Shown here piece by piece: positions 22,782 through 30,317 of a DNA stretch of 35,884 nucleotides. The translations under genes and the position numbers were made by a program. Each line of letters starts with the position of its first letter. Within the stretch, counting starts at the first letter, position 1. The stretch comes from Lachnospiraceae bacterium (GTDB lineage: Bacteria; Bacillota; Clostridia; Lachnospirales; Lachnospiraceae). The notes under the pieces are model-generated. The model ran no database searches and was not told the origin of the DNA. It saw only the letters and a program-made list of their open reading frames with translations. Location: the NCBI GenBank assembly GCA_017441585.1, contig JAFRWW010000063.1, positions 1 to 35,884 of the forward strand, written 5' to 3'.

Positions 22782-25700
22782 CTATTTTGCTATCTTGATA
22801 GCGGCCTTATACTTGATACCGTTCAGCATATATGTAAGCTTGATGCTGCCTGTTTTTTCATTCGTACTGTCAAGAGCCACCGTTATGGTACCGTCGCTGT
22901 TTACTACGGCATCTACAATTGCACTGCCGCTCTTAACCTTCTGAACGGTGCCGTATTTGGTGATGACATCCTTGCCTACCATCCAGTATCCGCCCATGAA
23001 TCTGCTGTCTGCGGGCAGTGTGCCTACGGTTACGAAACCGTTCTTCACATTAGCGCATGACTTTGCCGATGCAGGTACTGTATTTGCGCTCACCTTGTCG
23101 ATAGATACGCTTGTGCCCACAGGGATGCTCACGTCCTTAAGTTCCTTCTTATCAAATGACACATTCACTACCTTAACAGTAACCGCAGTCTTTTCCTCTT
23201 TATTCTCAAGGAGCAGTTCATAGCTGTCTACACCTTTTATAAGAGGAAGCTGGAACACATCCTTCTTGGAAAGACTCTTGCTGATCTTGGCTGCTGCCTT
23301 TCCTGTGGTGGCAGCCATCTTTGAAGTCACCTTCTCGGAAGCGCCTGCACTCACCTTCACCTTATTGATGCTGGCTGAAAAGCCCTTAAGGCCTGTGAGC
23401 TTAACTTTGGCGTTTACCGTTGCATAGTTGTCAGCCTTACCTTTGTTGTAATTGAGGGCCACGCTCTTTACCTTACCCTTCTTTACGAGAACCTTCTGGC
23501 TTACGGTATCGCCTGTTGCGCCCCATATATTGACTTCCTTGCCTTCCTTAAATTCATTGCTCTTCTTATCGGCAGTTACAGCTGCGATAAGAGCCTCGGT
23601 AGCCTTGGCTGCCTCAGCAGCACTCACGCCTTCCTTCTGATTATCAGATGAAGGTGTAAACTCATCGGTGTAAAGATCCAGACCATTTACGCCGTCGGAA
23701 ACCTTGATCCATACATAAGCCTTATCGGTTATATTGTCGGTGTACTCGGAAGGATTGAAGCTGAAGGATGCAGCTCCTGCCTGGGCAGCACCGAAATCAT
23801 TTTCATAATCGCCGTCCTCGATGAAGTATACGTCACCGTCATCACCCTGAGGTGCATAGTAGATCATTGTATACAGACCCTTTGTGGTAGCCTGATCATT
23901 TTCATCAAATGCAGCCGCGGCCCACTCAAAGCTGAACTTATCCTTACCTGCCTGAACATCAAGAAGCTCGCCGTCGATTTCCTTATCGGGAGTCTCTTTG
24001 TACCAGAGCACCTTCTTATTCTTCTTGGTATAGGTAGCCTCAGGATCATAATCAGACTTCCTCATGATCACGAACATATCCGTGCCCTGGGGATACTCTG
24101 CATCAAAAGCGAACTCACAGAAGTCCTGATATCTCTTATCCCTTGAATTGCTTCCCTTTGAAGGCGCGGGCATTGCGGAATTAAAATTGCCGCCGTAGAA
24201 TTCTACGATGGATTCCTCTCCATCCACGGGGGACTTCATGACCTCGCCGTCCTTGCTGATGGCCGCAAATACGAATCGGTCATCCTTAGGTGTGGCATCT
24301 TCCTTATCAAAATAATCGATGTAAGACAGATCACCCTCATATGAGAACATGGGCTCCACATCACAGCCCTTCACTTTGGCATTCTCGCTGACTGAATCAT
24401 ACTCTATGCATCCGGATACTTCCACCATTCTGGCACTGCCTTCACGGTATTCTTCATCATAGTAAAGATCCAGATCGTCATCGCTTACGGAATCCTTTTC
24501 ATCTCCGCCCAGGGCCTGGCTTTCCTGCTGCTCACCTGACTGCTCCTGATTATTGTCCTCCTTCTTTGTCTTTACCAGGAACTCATTGAAAAGATGATCC
24601 CAGATAACGCTGGTGGTGAAATAATAGAACTTATCTCCTGAGTAGCCTGATCCCATGTAGCTCAAAGTGGGATAAGCCTTACCGTTTTCATCCACCGCAT
24701 AGTGAACGAACTCCTGATCGCTCATTATATAAGGATGAAGTGAAGGATATACGACTCCGCCGCTTCCGTTGTCGGCTATATCGCTTTTTCCGTCCATTAC
24801 GGTAGTGGCACCCAGTCCGTTCTTATACTGTCCGCCGGAGAGCCAGTAATACTTATCCTGGTCATTTCCGTATGCATTGACATTATTCATGGTGTAGGAA
24901 GTAGTATCATTAACTGCCTCACCTGTCACCTTGTCACGTCCTGAAGATGTATATCCGAGGGGCACATTGTTTACTCTGTAATTATAGCTTCCGCCGTCAT
25001 ACTCATCACCCACCTCATAGCAGTGTGCTATCTCGTGTGCCACGGTGGGCAGCATATCCTTGTCCATAAGCGTGATGATATTTGCGGGCTTTCCGTAAGT
25101 ATAACCCTGTCCGCAGCCGTTAGCATCCTGACGATACATTACAAAGGCAAGGATGATATCATACTTATCTTTTCCGGTCTCTTTATTCTTGCTCTGAAGC
25201 TTGCAGGCCTCCTCCCACAGCTTCTTCTGACCGTCATCGGTACACATGTCATACTCGGCGGTACCGCAGTCAAGCTTATGTCCCTCATCTACGGTTATCT
25301 CGGCCACGGGATAGACATCGCCCAGATACTTCTTTACATCTGCAATGGTTGTATTCCACTTCTCACCACATTCAACGGGCTGTCCTGCTAAATTGGCAGG
25401 GCATCCGCCGCCTTCCACATTCGCGGACTGACTGTAATATGCGGTTACGGGAACTGCCAGGATGTTAAGGGGCCTTGTCTCATAGTAATCTATGTTGTCC
25501 TGTCTGCCTATCTCATTATTGTTTTCATCAGTGAGGACATACACGAACTTACCCTTTGTGGGAGTAAAATGTGCTACGGCCATGAAATTACCGCTGACAG
25601 TATTGGACTCCTTATCATAATATGACTTTATCGCAAACTCATTCTTCGCTCCGCTCCAGGTAGTAGATGCTTCATTTTCATTACCTGAAGGATACTCCTT

Positions 25701-26165
25701 AAGTGTCCAGTTCTTAATCTTATTTGCAGCCTCATCCGAAGTAGCCGCTTCCACGCTGAACATGATCGCAGAAGCCTTTCCGGCCACAAAATTGTTCATA
25801 TAGGTAAGGGACTCATCCTTAAGCTGGTCCTTCTTCTCATGCAGCGAAAAGCCCTGGTTGATCTCGATATCGATCTTTTCTGTTCCAACAACCTCTTCGG
25901 CCGCATCCATATCATCGGCCACTTCTTCAATGAGCACATCATCAGCTGCCGTCTCCTGCACCGGCGCCACTTCCTCGACTCCCGATACTTCGGACACTTC
26001 CTCGACGTCAGCCTCAGCCTCGATCTCGGCATCGGCATCGGCCTCAAAAACCACGTCATCCGTTTCAGGCTCTGCCGCAAAAAGCTGTGCTGTATTTGTA
26101 CCAAACAGCATCGATACAGCGAGCACGCAGGCCAGCCTTGCCCTGAGCATTCTTGATCTCATCAT
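22782..26165 (-). CDS. Large secreted M64-like zinc metallopeptidase
   Basis: 1127 residues. The start at 26163-26165 (MMRSRMLRARLACVLAV) has GGAGG five bases upstream; the frame extends to 26225 without a ribosome site. Signal peptide cleaved near FAA-EPE, then an acidic Ala/Glu pro-region. The zinc motif is H377-E-I-A-H381 followed by CYEVGDEYDGG, the HExxH...GDEY arrangement of the M64 (IgA peptidase-like) family. Residues about 560-900 include acidic segments and beta-rich domains; the C-terminal part (about 905-1127) reads as Ig-like or cell-surface repeats (KLTGLKGFSASI, DSTNEKTGSIKLTYMLNG). No sortase motif. Exported; the substrate is unknown, perhaps host or plant glycoprotein. Promoter at 26216-26244. 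Confidence 0.8.
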   Translation of the reverse strand: MMRSRMLRARLACVLAVSMLFGTNTAQLFAAEPETDDVVFEADADAEIEAEADVEEVSEVSGVEEVAPVQETAADDVLIEEVADDMDAAEEVVGTEKIDIEINQGFSLHEKKDQLKDESLTYMNNFVAGKASAIMFSVEAATSDEAANKIKNWTLKEYPSGNENEASTTWSGAKNEFAIKSYYDKESNTVSGNFMAVAHFTPTKGKFVYVLTDENNNEIGRQDNIDYYETRPLNILAVPVTAYYSQSANVEGGGCPANLAGQPVECGEKWNTTIADVKKYLGDVYPVAEITVDEGHKLDCGTAEYDMCTDDGQKKLWEEACKLQSKNKETGKDKYDIILAFVMYRQDANGCGQGYTYGKPANIITLMDKDMLPTVAHEIAHCYEVGDEYDGGSYNYRVNNVPLGYTSSGRDKVTGEAVNDTTSYTMNNVNAYGNDQDKYYWLSGGQYKNGLGATTVMDGKSDIADNGSGGVVYPSLHPYIMSDQEFVHYAVDENGKAYPTLSYMGSGYSGDKFYYFTTSVIWDHLFNEFLVKTKKEDNNQEQSGEQQESQALGGDEKDSVSDDDLDLYYDEEYREGSARMVEVSGCIEYDSVSENAKVKGCDVEPMFSYEGDLSYIDYFDKEDATPKDDRFVFAAISKDGEVMKSPVDGEESIVEFYGGNFNSAMPAPSKGSNSRDKRYQDFCEFAFDAEYPQGTDMFVIMRKSDYDPEATYTKKNKKVLWYKETPDKEIDGELLDVQAGKDKFSFEWAAAAFDENDQATTKGLYTMIYYAPQGDDGDVYFIEDGDYENDFGAAQAGAASFSFNPSEYTDNITDKAYVWIKVSDGVNGLDLYTDEFTPSSDNQKEGVSAAEAAKATEALIAAVTADKKSNEFKEGKEVNIWGATGDTVSQKVLVKKGKVKSVALNYNKGKADNYATVNAKVKLTGLKGFSASINKVKVSAGASEKVTSKMAATTGKAAAKISKSLSKKDVFQLPLIKGVDSYELLLENKEEKTAVTVKVVNVSFDKKELKDVSIPVGTSVSIDKVSANTVPASAKSCANVKNGFVTVGTLPADSRFMGGYWMVGKDVITKYGTVQKVKSGSAIVDAVVNSDGTITVALDSTNEKTGSIKLTYMLNGIKYKAAIKIAK

Positions 26166-26215
26166 TACTTCCTCCTCATAAAAAATAAAAAAAGATGTTA
26201 AAAAAACCGCAAAAT

Positions 26216-26244
26216 ATAATAGCACATATCCACTTGTTAATCAA
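26216..26244 (-). promoter_or_regulatory. Promoter of the metallopeptidase gene with flanking inverted repeat
   Basis: On the minus strand TTGATT (26239-26244), 17 bases, TATTAT (26216-26221). The spacer contains GCACATAT (26222-26229), and ATATGTGC (26267-26274) lies upstream, an eight-base inverted repeat that could be an operator. Confidence 0.6.
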
Positions 26245-26310
26245 TATACAACATGAGAAAGAGTAAATATGTGCCGCCTTTAATTTCCTTATACAAAGAT
26301 CGATCCTTTA

Positions 26311-26742
26311 TCAGTTCTTCCCTGTGGATCCATGGCCGCCCCGATCCACTTCTCCCAGTTTCTCCACGGTCACAAAATCAAAAGCCGGCTGATGCTCCAT
26401 GATGCGGAACTGACAGATCCGGTCATTCTTTTTGATCTCGGTATCCCTCATGGCATAGGCCGGGAAAAACCACTGATCATTGTCTCCGCAGTATGACTCA
26501 TCTATGATGCCGCAGTGATTGGTCTGGATGATACCGAAATTCTTGAAAGTGGAACTCCTGGGCACCACATGGGCCTCATAGCCCTCGGGCAGCTTCATGC
26601 CTATTCCCAAGGGTATCAGTTTGAACTCATCCTTCTTGAGGCTCACATCCGCAGCTGCTCTAAGGTCGATCCAGTCCGATTTTCCGTCCACATATGCCAA
26701 AGGCTCCAGTCCCTCCACAAAATACTTGATCTCGATTTTCAT
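26311..26742 (-). CDS. dut: dUTP diphosphatase (trimeric dUTPase family)
   Basis: 143 residues. Hydrolyses dUTP to dUMP, keeping uracil out of DNA. All five motifs are present in order: [42 protein letters not shown] with the catalytic Asp, RICQFRIME and the C-terminal [10 protein letters not shown] that closes over the substrate. The start at 26740-26742 ([11 protein letters not shown]) has GGAGG eight bases upstream; the ATG five codons earlier is less likely because it overlaps that site. Monocistronic, flanked downstream by a dispersed repeat. Confidence 0.93.
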   Translation of the reverse strand: MKIEIKYFVEGLEPLAYVDGKSDWIDLRAAADVSLKKDEFKLIPLGIGMKLPEGYEAHVVPRSSTFKNFGIIQTNHCGIIDESYCGDNDQWFFPAYAMRDTEIKKNDRICQFRIMEHQPAFDFVTVEKLGEVDRGGHGSTGKN

Positions 26743-26780
26743 AACATGTTCCTCCATTTCTTTTTCTTAGTCTGTACTCT

Positions 26781-26819
26781 TTCAGGATTCTTCACCCCTT
26801 CGGGGTTCAGAATGACAAT
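26781..26819. repeat. Dispersed GTCATTCTGA-type repeat, copy C (short form)
   Basis: On the minus strand ATTGTCATTCTGA, then ACCCC-GAA-GGGGT, then GAAGAATCCTGAA. Nested stems ATTCT/AGAAT and ACCCC/GGGGT make this a simple palindromic unit. It lies between dut and the radical SAM gene. Confidence 0.6.
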
Positions 26820-26899
26820 ATCGAAGAATCTTTTTTCATAGATCATCTTACAGTATCTGATCTTTTTTACCCTTCAGCAGTTTCCGGAATATACAATCT

Positions 26900-27748
26900 T
26901 CAACAGTTTCCAAGATATACAATCTTAAGTTGTTCACGGGCGATCTTTGTAAGATTTCTGAGTCTCATCACATCCGTAGCGTCCCTGTCCGTCATGTGAA
27001 AGCGCGGAAAGAATCTGGTGATGTGAAGAGGAATATTCTTTTTATTTTCAGTCTCCAGTCCCTTTATAAAACCGCAGATATCCCGCATCTCTTCATCGCC
27101 GTCATTCTCCCCGGGGATTATCAGCGTGGTCAGTTCCACATGACAATGCCGCACTGCCGCGGATATAAAATCCAGTACCATCTGCCTGTTTCCACCAAGC
27201 AACCCGGAATAATAATCATCCGTAAAGCCCTTAAGATCAATATTCATGGCGTCGATCCAGGGTATCAGTTCATCGAAGATGGAAAGAGACGCACAGCCAT
27301 TTGTCACCAGCACATTTTTCATGCCCTGCTCATGGGAAAGTTTCGCGCAGTCCCTTACAAACTCATAGCCCACCAAGGGTTCATTATATGTAAAGGCGAT
27401 GCCGATATTCCCCCGGGGAATGTTTTCAGCCGCCAGACTTACCAGTTCATGAGGAGTGACCGTATGGGCCGTCTCCCTGAATCCGAAAGCCTGATCCGAC
27501 CAGGAAATCTCATGATTCTGGCAAAAAGGACAGCGCAGATTACATCCGTAACTTCCTACCGACAATATCCTGCTTCCCGGATAAAAATCCTTCAAAGGCT
27601 TTTTCTCTATGGGATCAAGGGCCAGTGATGTGACCCTGCCGTAGTTATCCGCCACCACAGCGCCATTGCGGCACGCTCTCGCCCCGCAGAATCCCCTTTC
27701 GCCTTCCCTTATATCGCAATGTCTGAAACAGACTTTACATACCGCCAT
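26900..27748 (-). CDS. amrS: AmmeMemoRadiSam-type radical SAM enzyme
   Basis: 282 residues. Radical SAM core with the CX3CX2C motif at C69, C73 and C76 (GSYGCNLRCPFC), preceded by a Cys-rich N-terminus (CKVCFRHC, FCGARAC) and followed by GIAFTYNEPLVGYEFV and LVTNGC. These match the AmrS group related to pyruvate formate-lyase activating enzymes, found beside AMMECR1 and Memo proteins. Those partners are not in the window. The actual substrate of this family is unsettled. A terminator from the GH43 transcript lies only 22 bases upstream of its start, and the ribosome site is weak (GGAT), so how it is expressed is unclear. Confidence 0.82.
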   Translation of the reverse strand: MAVCKVCFRHCDIREGERGFCGARACRNGAVVADNYGRVTSLALDPIEKKPLKDFYPGSRILSVGSYGCNLRCPFCQNHEISWSDQAFGFRETAHTVTPHELVSLAAENIPRGNIGIAFTYNEPLVGYEFVRDCAKLSHEQGMKNVLVTNGCASLSIFDELIPWIDAMNIDLKGFTDDYYSGLLGGNRQMVLDFISAAVRHCHVELTTLIIPGENDGDEEMRDICGFIKGLETENKKNIPLHITRFFPRFHMTDRDATDVMRLRNLTKIAREQLKIVYLGNC

Positions 27749-27771
27749 AATACATCATGATCCAAAACAAA

Positions 27772-27806
27772 AAACAACTCTGTGACATTATATCACAGAG
27801 TTGTTT
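27772..27806 (-). terminator. Terminator of the GH43-containing transcript
   Basis: AAACAACTCTGTGA pairs with TCACAGAGTTGTTT (14 pairs, seven-base loop); on the minus strand it is followed by TTTTTTGTTTT. It ends the long run of genes that begins at 35494. Confidence 0.9.
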
Positions 27807-27877
27807 CTCCTAAAATGATAAATTATACTGTTTTTCACCCAGTTTGCTCCTTTGTGTTTTCCGGGCAGCTGAACTAT

Positions 27878-29638
27878 CTATATATACCTCACATAATCAG
27901 CCTCTGCATACCCGCAGTCTCTATCCTCCGATCTGTGGACACAGAAAAGTCCGCTCTTTACTCCCACCCATCGGCCCGCCATAGCATCAATGACAAGTTC
28001 TGATCCCACAACATTTTCGCCGTCTATGCTCACGCTCATGCTAATGGTTTCTCCGGGTACATTTTTTACCCATATCTCATTTCCTGCGGCATCAATACGG
28101 TCAAGATAATCCTCATAGCCACGGATCTTTACCTCATAAGAAAATACAGCCTCAAGACCGGCAGCCTTAAGTCTGTCCGTATCCAGTTCCACGATTTCTT
28201 CCGTGCTGTCGGCAAAAGACATCTCATGATCAAATTCCTGCCTGCCGTGTATTTTCACCACTTCACACACATCCATGCCGTCACGGATCGTCCTTTGGAT
28301 CCCGACAGAGCCGAATATCTGCCCCATGGAGACTATCCCTGCCATATCCCCTATCTTCAATCCTTTAAGATCGATCTTTGTCTCAAAAGAAAACTCCGGA
28401 GCCGCCCATTTTTGTAATAAAAGATTTCTGTAATCAGGCAGCTGTCTCAGGGAATTAGTCCTGACCGCATTCAGTCTGATCACTGACTTTTCAGGAAAGA
28501 GCTCATACCAGTCTTCCTCATAATTTGCATTCCACTGCCACTGTAAGCCCAGAGTATCAGACTCAAATTCATCGGAAGTAGCCGGATCATACATACTCTT
28601 TGATTCGTTATCAACAGATATACTATTTGTTCCAATCTCAACTGATCTTCCTTTTGATCCCGCATCGGCAGCTATACTCTTCGCTTCCGCCCCCGTAGAA
28701 ACTGACTTTTCATTCGGCACATTTATATCCGGTTTATCATATTCCGCCACCGGCTCACCGTAATCATTCCCAGCCATAACCTTTCCTATGAGGGGCCATC
28801 CATCCCGCCACTCCATGGGCTGCAGATGCACTATCCTGCCACAGGCATACACATCCTGAAAGTGAATGAACCAGTCCTGTCCACCTGCGGTATCCACCCA
28901 GGCGCCCTGGTGAGGCCCGTTCACCTTCGATGATCCCTGTCTCATCACTATGCGGTATTTATACGGCCCATATATTTTATCTGAGCGAAGCACCACCTGA
29001 AATCCGCCCTTCACACCCCCTGCCGGCGCAAATATATAATACATCCCGTCCTTCTTATAAAGCTTCGGTCCTTCTATGGTCTCATTTTCCGTTCCGCGCC
29101 CATCGTAGATGATCACGGGATCCGATTTAAGGCTCATGCCGTCAGGCGCCATCTCACTGAGCCTTAGCACACTCTTATATCCCTTTCTGGATCCTGCCAC
29201 AGCCGTAATGAGATATGCCCTTCCGTCATCATCCCAGAAAGGACAGGGATCGATCACACCGCACTCAGGCATGATGTTAAAAGGCTCACTCCACTCTCCG
29301 TACGGATCCTTTGTCCTGCATACAAATATGCCCTCATCCGGCATGGGAAAATATACATAAAACTCATCGTTATGATAACGGATAGCCGGAGCCCAGACAC
29401 CGCAGCCATGCATGGGATTTACATATCTGTATCCCGGCACCTTTTTACATACATAATTCACGACCTTCCAGTTTACGAGATCATATGAATGTAAAAGGGG
29501 TAATGCCGGTGAATTGCAAAAGCTGGAAGCCACCATAAAATAATCATCCCCGACACGTATGGCATCAGGGTCTGAATAATCACAGTACAATATTGGATTT
29601 TTATATTTTCCGTTTCCAAGATCGGATTTCCAAAGCAT
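27878..29638 (-). CDS. Glycoside hydrolase family 43 (beta-xylosidase/arabinofuranosidase type)
   Basis: 586 residues, no signal peptide, so cytoplasmic hydrolysis of short oligosaccharides. N-terminal five-bladed propeller (about 1-300) with the general base in YSDPDAI (D23), the pKa-modulating Asp in CGVIDPCPFWDDDG and the acid Glu in ETIEGPKLY. The C-terminal 200 residues (DEFESDTLGLQWQWNAN ... ) form the beta-sandwich domain found in GH43 subfamily 12. Between them residues about 306-350 form an unusual Ser/Ala/Lys-rich linker (EAKSIAADAGSKG, ISVDNESKSM). GGGAG lies seven bases before the ATG and overlaps the stop of the upstream small gene. Exact substrate (xylan or arabinan oligomers) cannot be settled. 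Confidence 0.9.
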   Translation of the reverse strand: MLWKSDLGNGKYKNPILYCDYSDPDAIRVGDDYFMVASSFCNSPALPLLHSYDLVNWKVVNYVCKKVPGYRYVNPMHGCGVWAPAIRYHNDEFYVYFPMPDEGIFVCRTKDPYGEWSEPFNIMPECGVIDPCPFWDDDGRAYLITAVAGSRKGYKSVLRLSEMAPDGMSLKSDPVIIYDGRGTENETIEGPKLYKKDGMYYIFAPAGGVKGGFQVVLRSDKIYGPYKYRIVMRQGSSKVNGPHQGAWVDTAGGQDWFIHFQDVYACGRIVHLQPMEWRDGWPLIGKVMAGNDYGEPVAEYDKPDINVPNEKSVSTGAEAKSIAADAGSKGRSVEIGTNSISVDNESKSMYDPATSDEFESDTLGLQWQWNANYEEDWYELFPEKSVIRLNAVRTNSLRQLPDYRNLLLQKWAAPEFSFETKIDLKGLKIGDMAGIVSMGQIFGSVGIQRTIRDGMDVCEVVKIHGRQEFDHEMSFADSTEEIVELDTDRLKAAGLEAVFSYEVKIRGYEDYLDRIDAAGNEIWVKNVPGETISMSVSIDGENVVGSELVIDAMAGRWVGVKSGLFCVHRSEDRDCGYAEADYVRYI

Positions 29639-29649
29639 CTTTTTTCTCC

Positions 29650-30045
29650 CTACGAAAGATCATTTGTATTATAGCACCACTCATCAAACCAGAGCGTAAC
29701 ACTCTTTCGGCTATTTTTTAATTCGTTGTCCCACAAAATGAAATCATAGAGTTCCCATTCCGCAAACTTTAGTTCCCATTTTGCTCCCTCAGTCGCTTTA
29801 CTGTCAGAATAAACCACATAACAGCAATTATGAACTGACTCCAATTGCTTTAAGACATCCTCTTTTGAGGCTTGTTTCTTTTTCCATTTATCATACAGTG
29901 CCAGTGCCCCGTCAACCTCTCCCCACACATCAAGCATCTGCCTATGAAAACTCTTCTCATGCCTGTGATCAAGAATAGCCTCAGGTATATCAGGAACATC
30001 CGGTCCGTGTATTTGCTGCCAGTTCTTTTCCCTGAATGCGTACAT
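29650..30045 (-). CDS. Unknown 131-residue Trp-rich protein
   Basis: Not recognised. Predicted soluble and helical, rich in Trp, Glu and Lys (DKWKKKQASKEDVLKQLE, KWELKFAEWELYDFILWDNE). No signal peptide or membrane helix. The chosen ATG at 30045 has no ribosome site; instead GAGGGATAAG precedes an ATG at 30058 in another frame, which encodes a 22-codon peptide overlapping this start (see the leader entry). Translation by reinitiation, or a frameshift at the N-terminus, is possible. The stop TAG is 11 bases before the GH43 start, so the two form an operon. Confidence 0.55.
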   Translation of the reverse strand: MYAFREKNWQQIHGPDVPDIPEAILDHRHEKSFHRQMLDVWGEVDGALALYDKWKKKQASKEDVLKQLESVHNCCYVVYSDSKATEGAKWELKFAEWELYDFILWDNELKNSRKSVTLWFDEWCYNTNDLS

Positions 30046-30058
30046 ACTTGAATTTCAT
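29990..30058 (-). CDS. Possible 22-codon leader peptide MKFKYVRIQG...
   Basis: ATG at 30056-30058 follows GAGGG at five bases and reads MKFKYVRIQGKELAANTRTG plus two residues before TGA at 29990. Its first ten residues are identical to a micro-ORF at 35509-35601. It overlaps the start of the 131-residue gene in a different frame. It may be an upstream leader or the relic of a repeat. Confidence 0.4.
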   Translation of the reverse strand: MKFKYVRIQGKELAANTRTGCS

Positions 30059-30101
30059 CTTATCCCTCATAACCACGCAGGCCGTATTAAATATGACACC
30101 G

Positions 30102-30290
30102 TCAATCAAGATGCATCAATGTATAATCAAACAGTTTTTTCTTCTTTATGAAGCGGACATATCCATACATCTTTTTGCTGTCATAAGCGCCGCGAGCCCT
30201 TACAACAAGCGCTGCGATCACTTCCAGTAATATGCCTGCGGTAGCTCCAAGAAATATAGGGAAAAAACGTATATCTTTTTTATTATCCAT
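30102..30290 (-). CDS. Small membrane protein (62 residues)
   Basis: Not recognised. One likely membrane helix (about residues 10-30: FFPIFLGATAGILLEVIAAL), then a Lys-rich tail (KKMYGYVRFIKKKK) consistent with an inside-facing C-terminus. Starts 27 bases after the stop of the second MATE-ATPase gene, with GGAAGGGA about ten bases upstream of the ATG. It may work with the neighbouring transporters, but only its position supports this. Confidence 0.5.
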   Translation of the reverse strand: MDNKKDIRFFPIFLGATAGILLEVIAALVVRARGAYDSKKMYGYVRFIKKKKLFDYTLMHLD

Positions 30291-30317
30291 AAAAGGTGAA
30301 TCCCTTCCGTATCAGCT

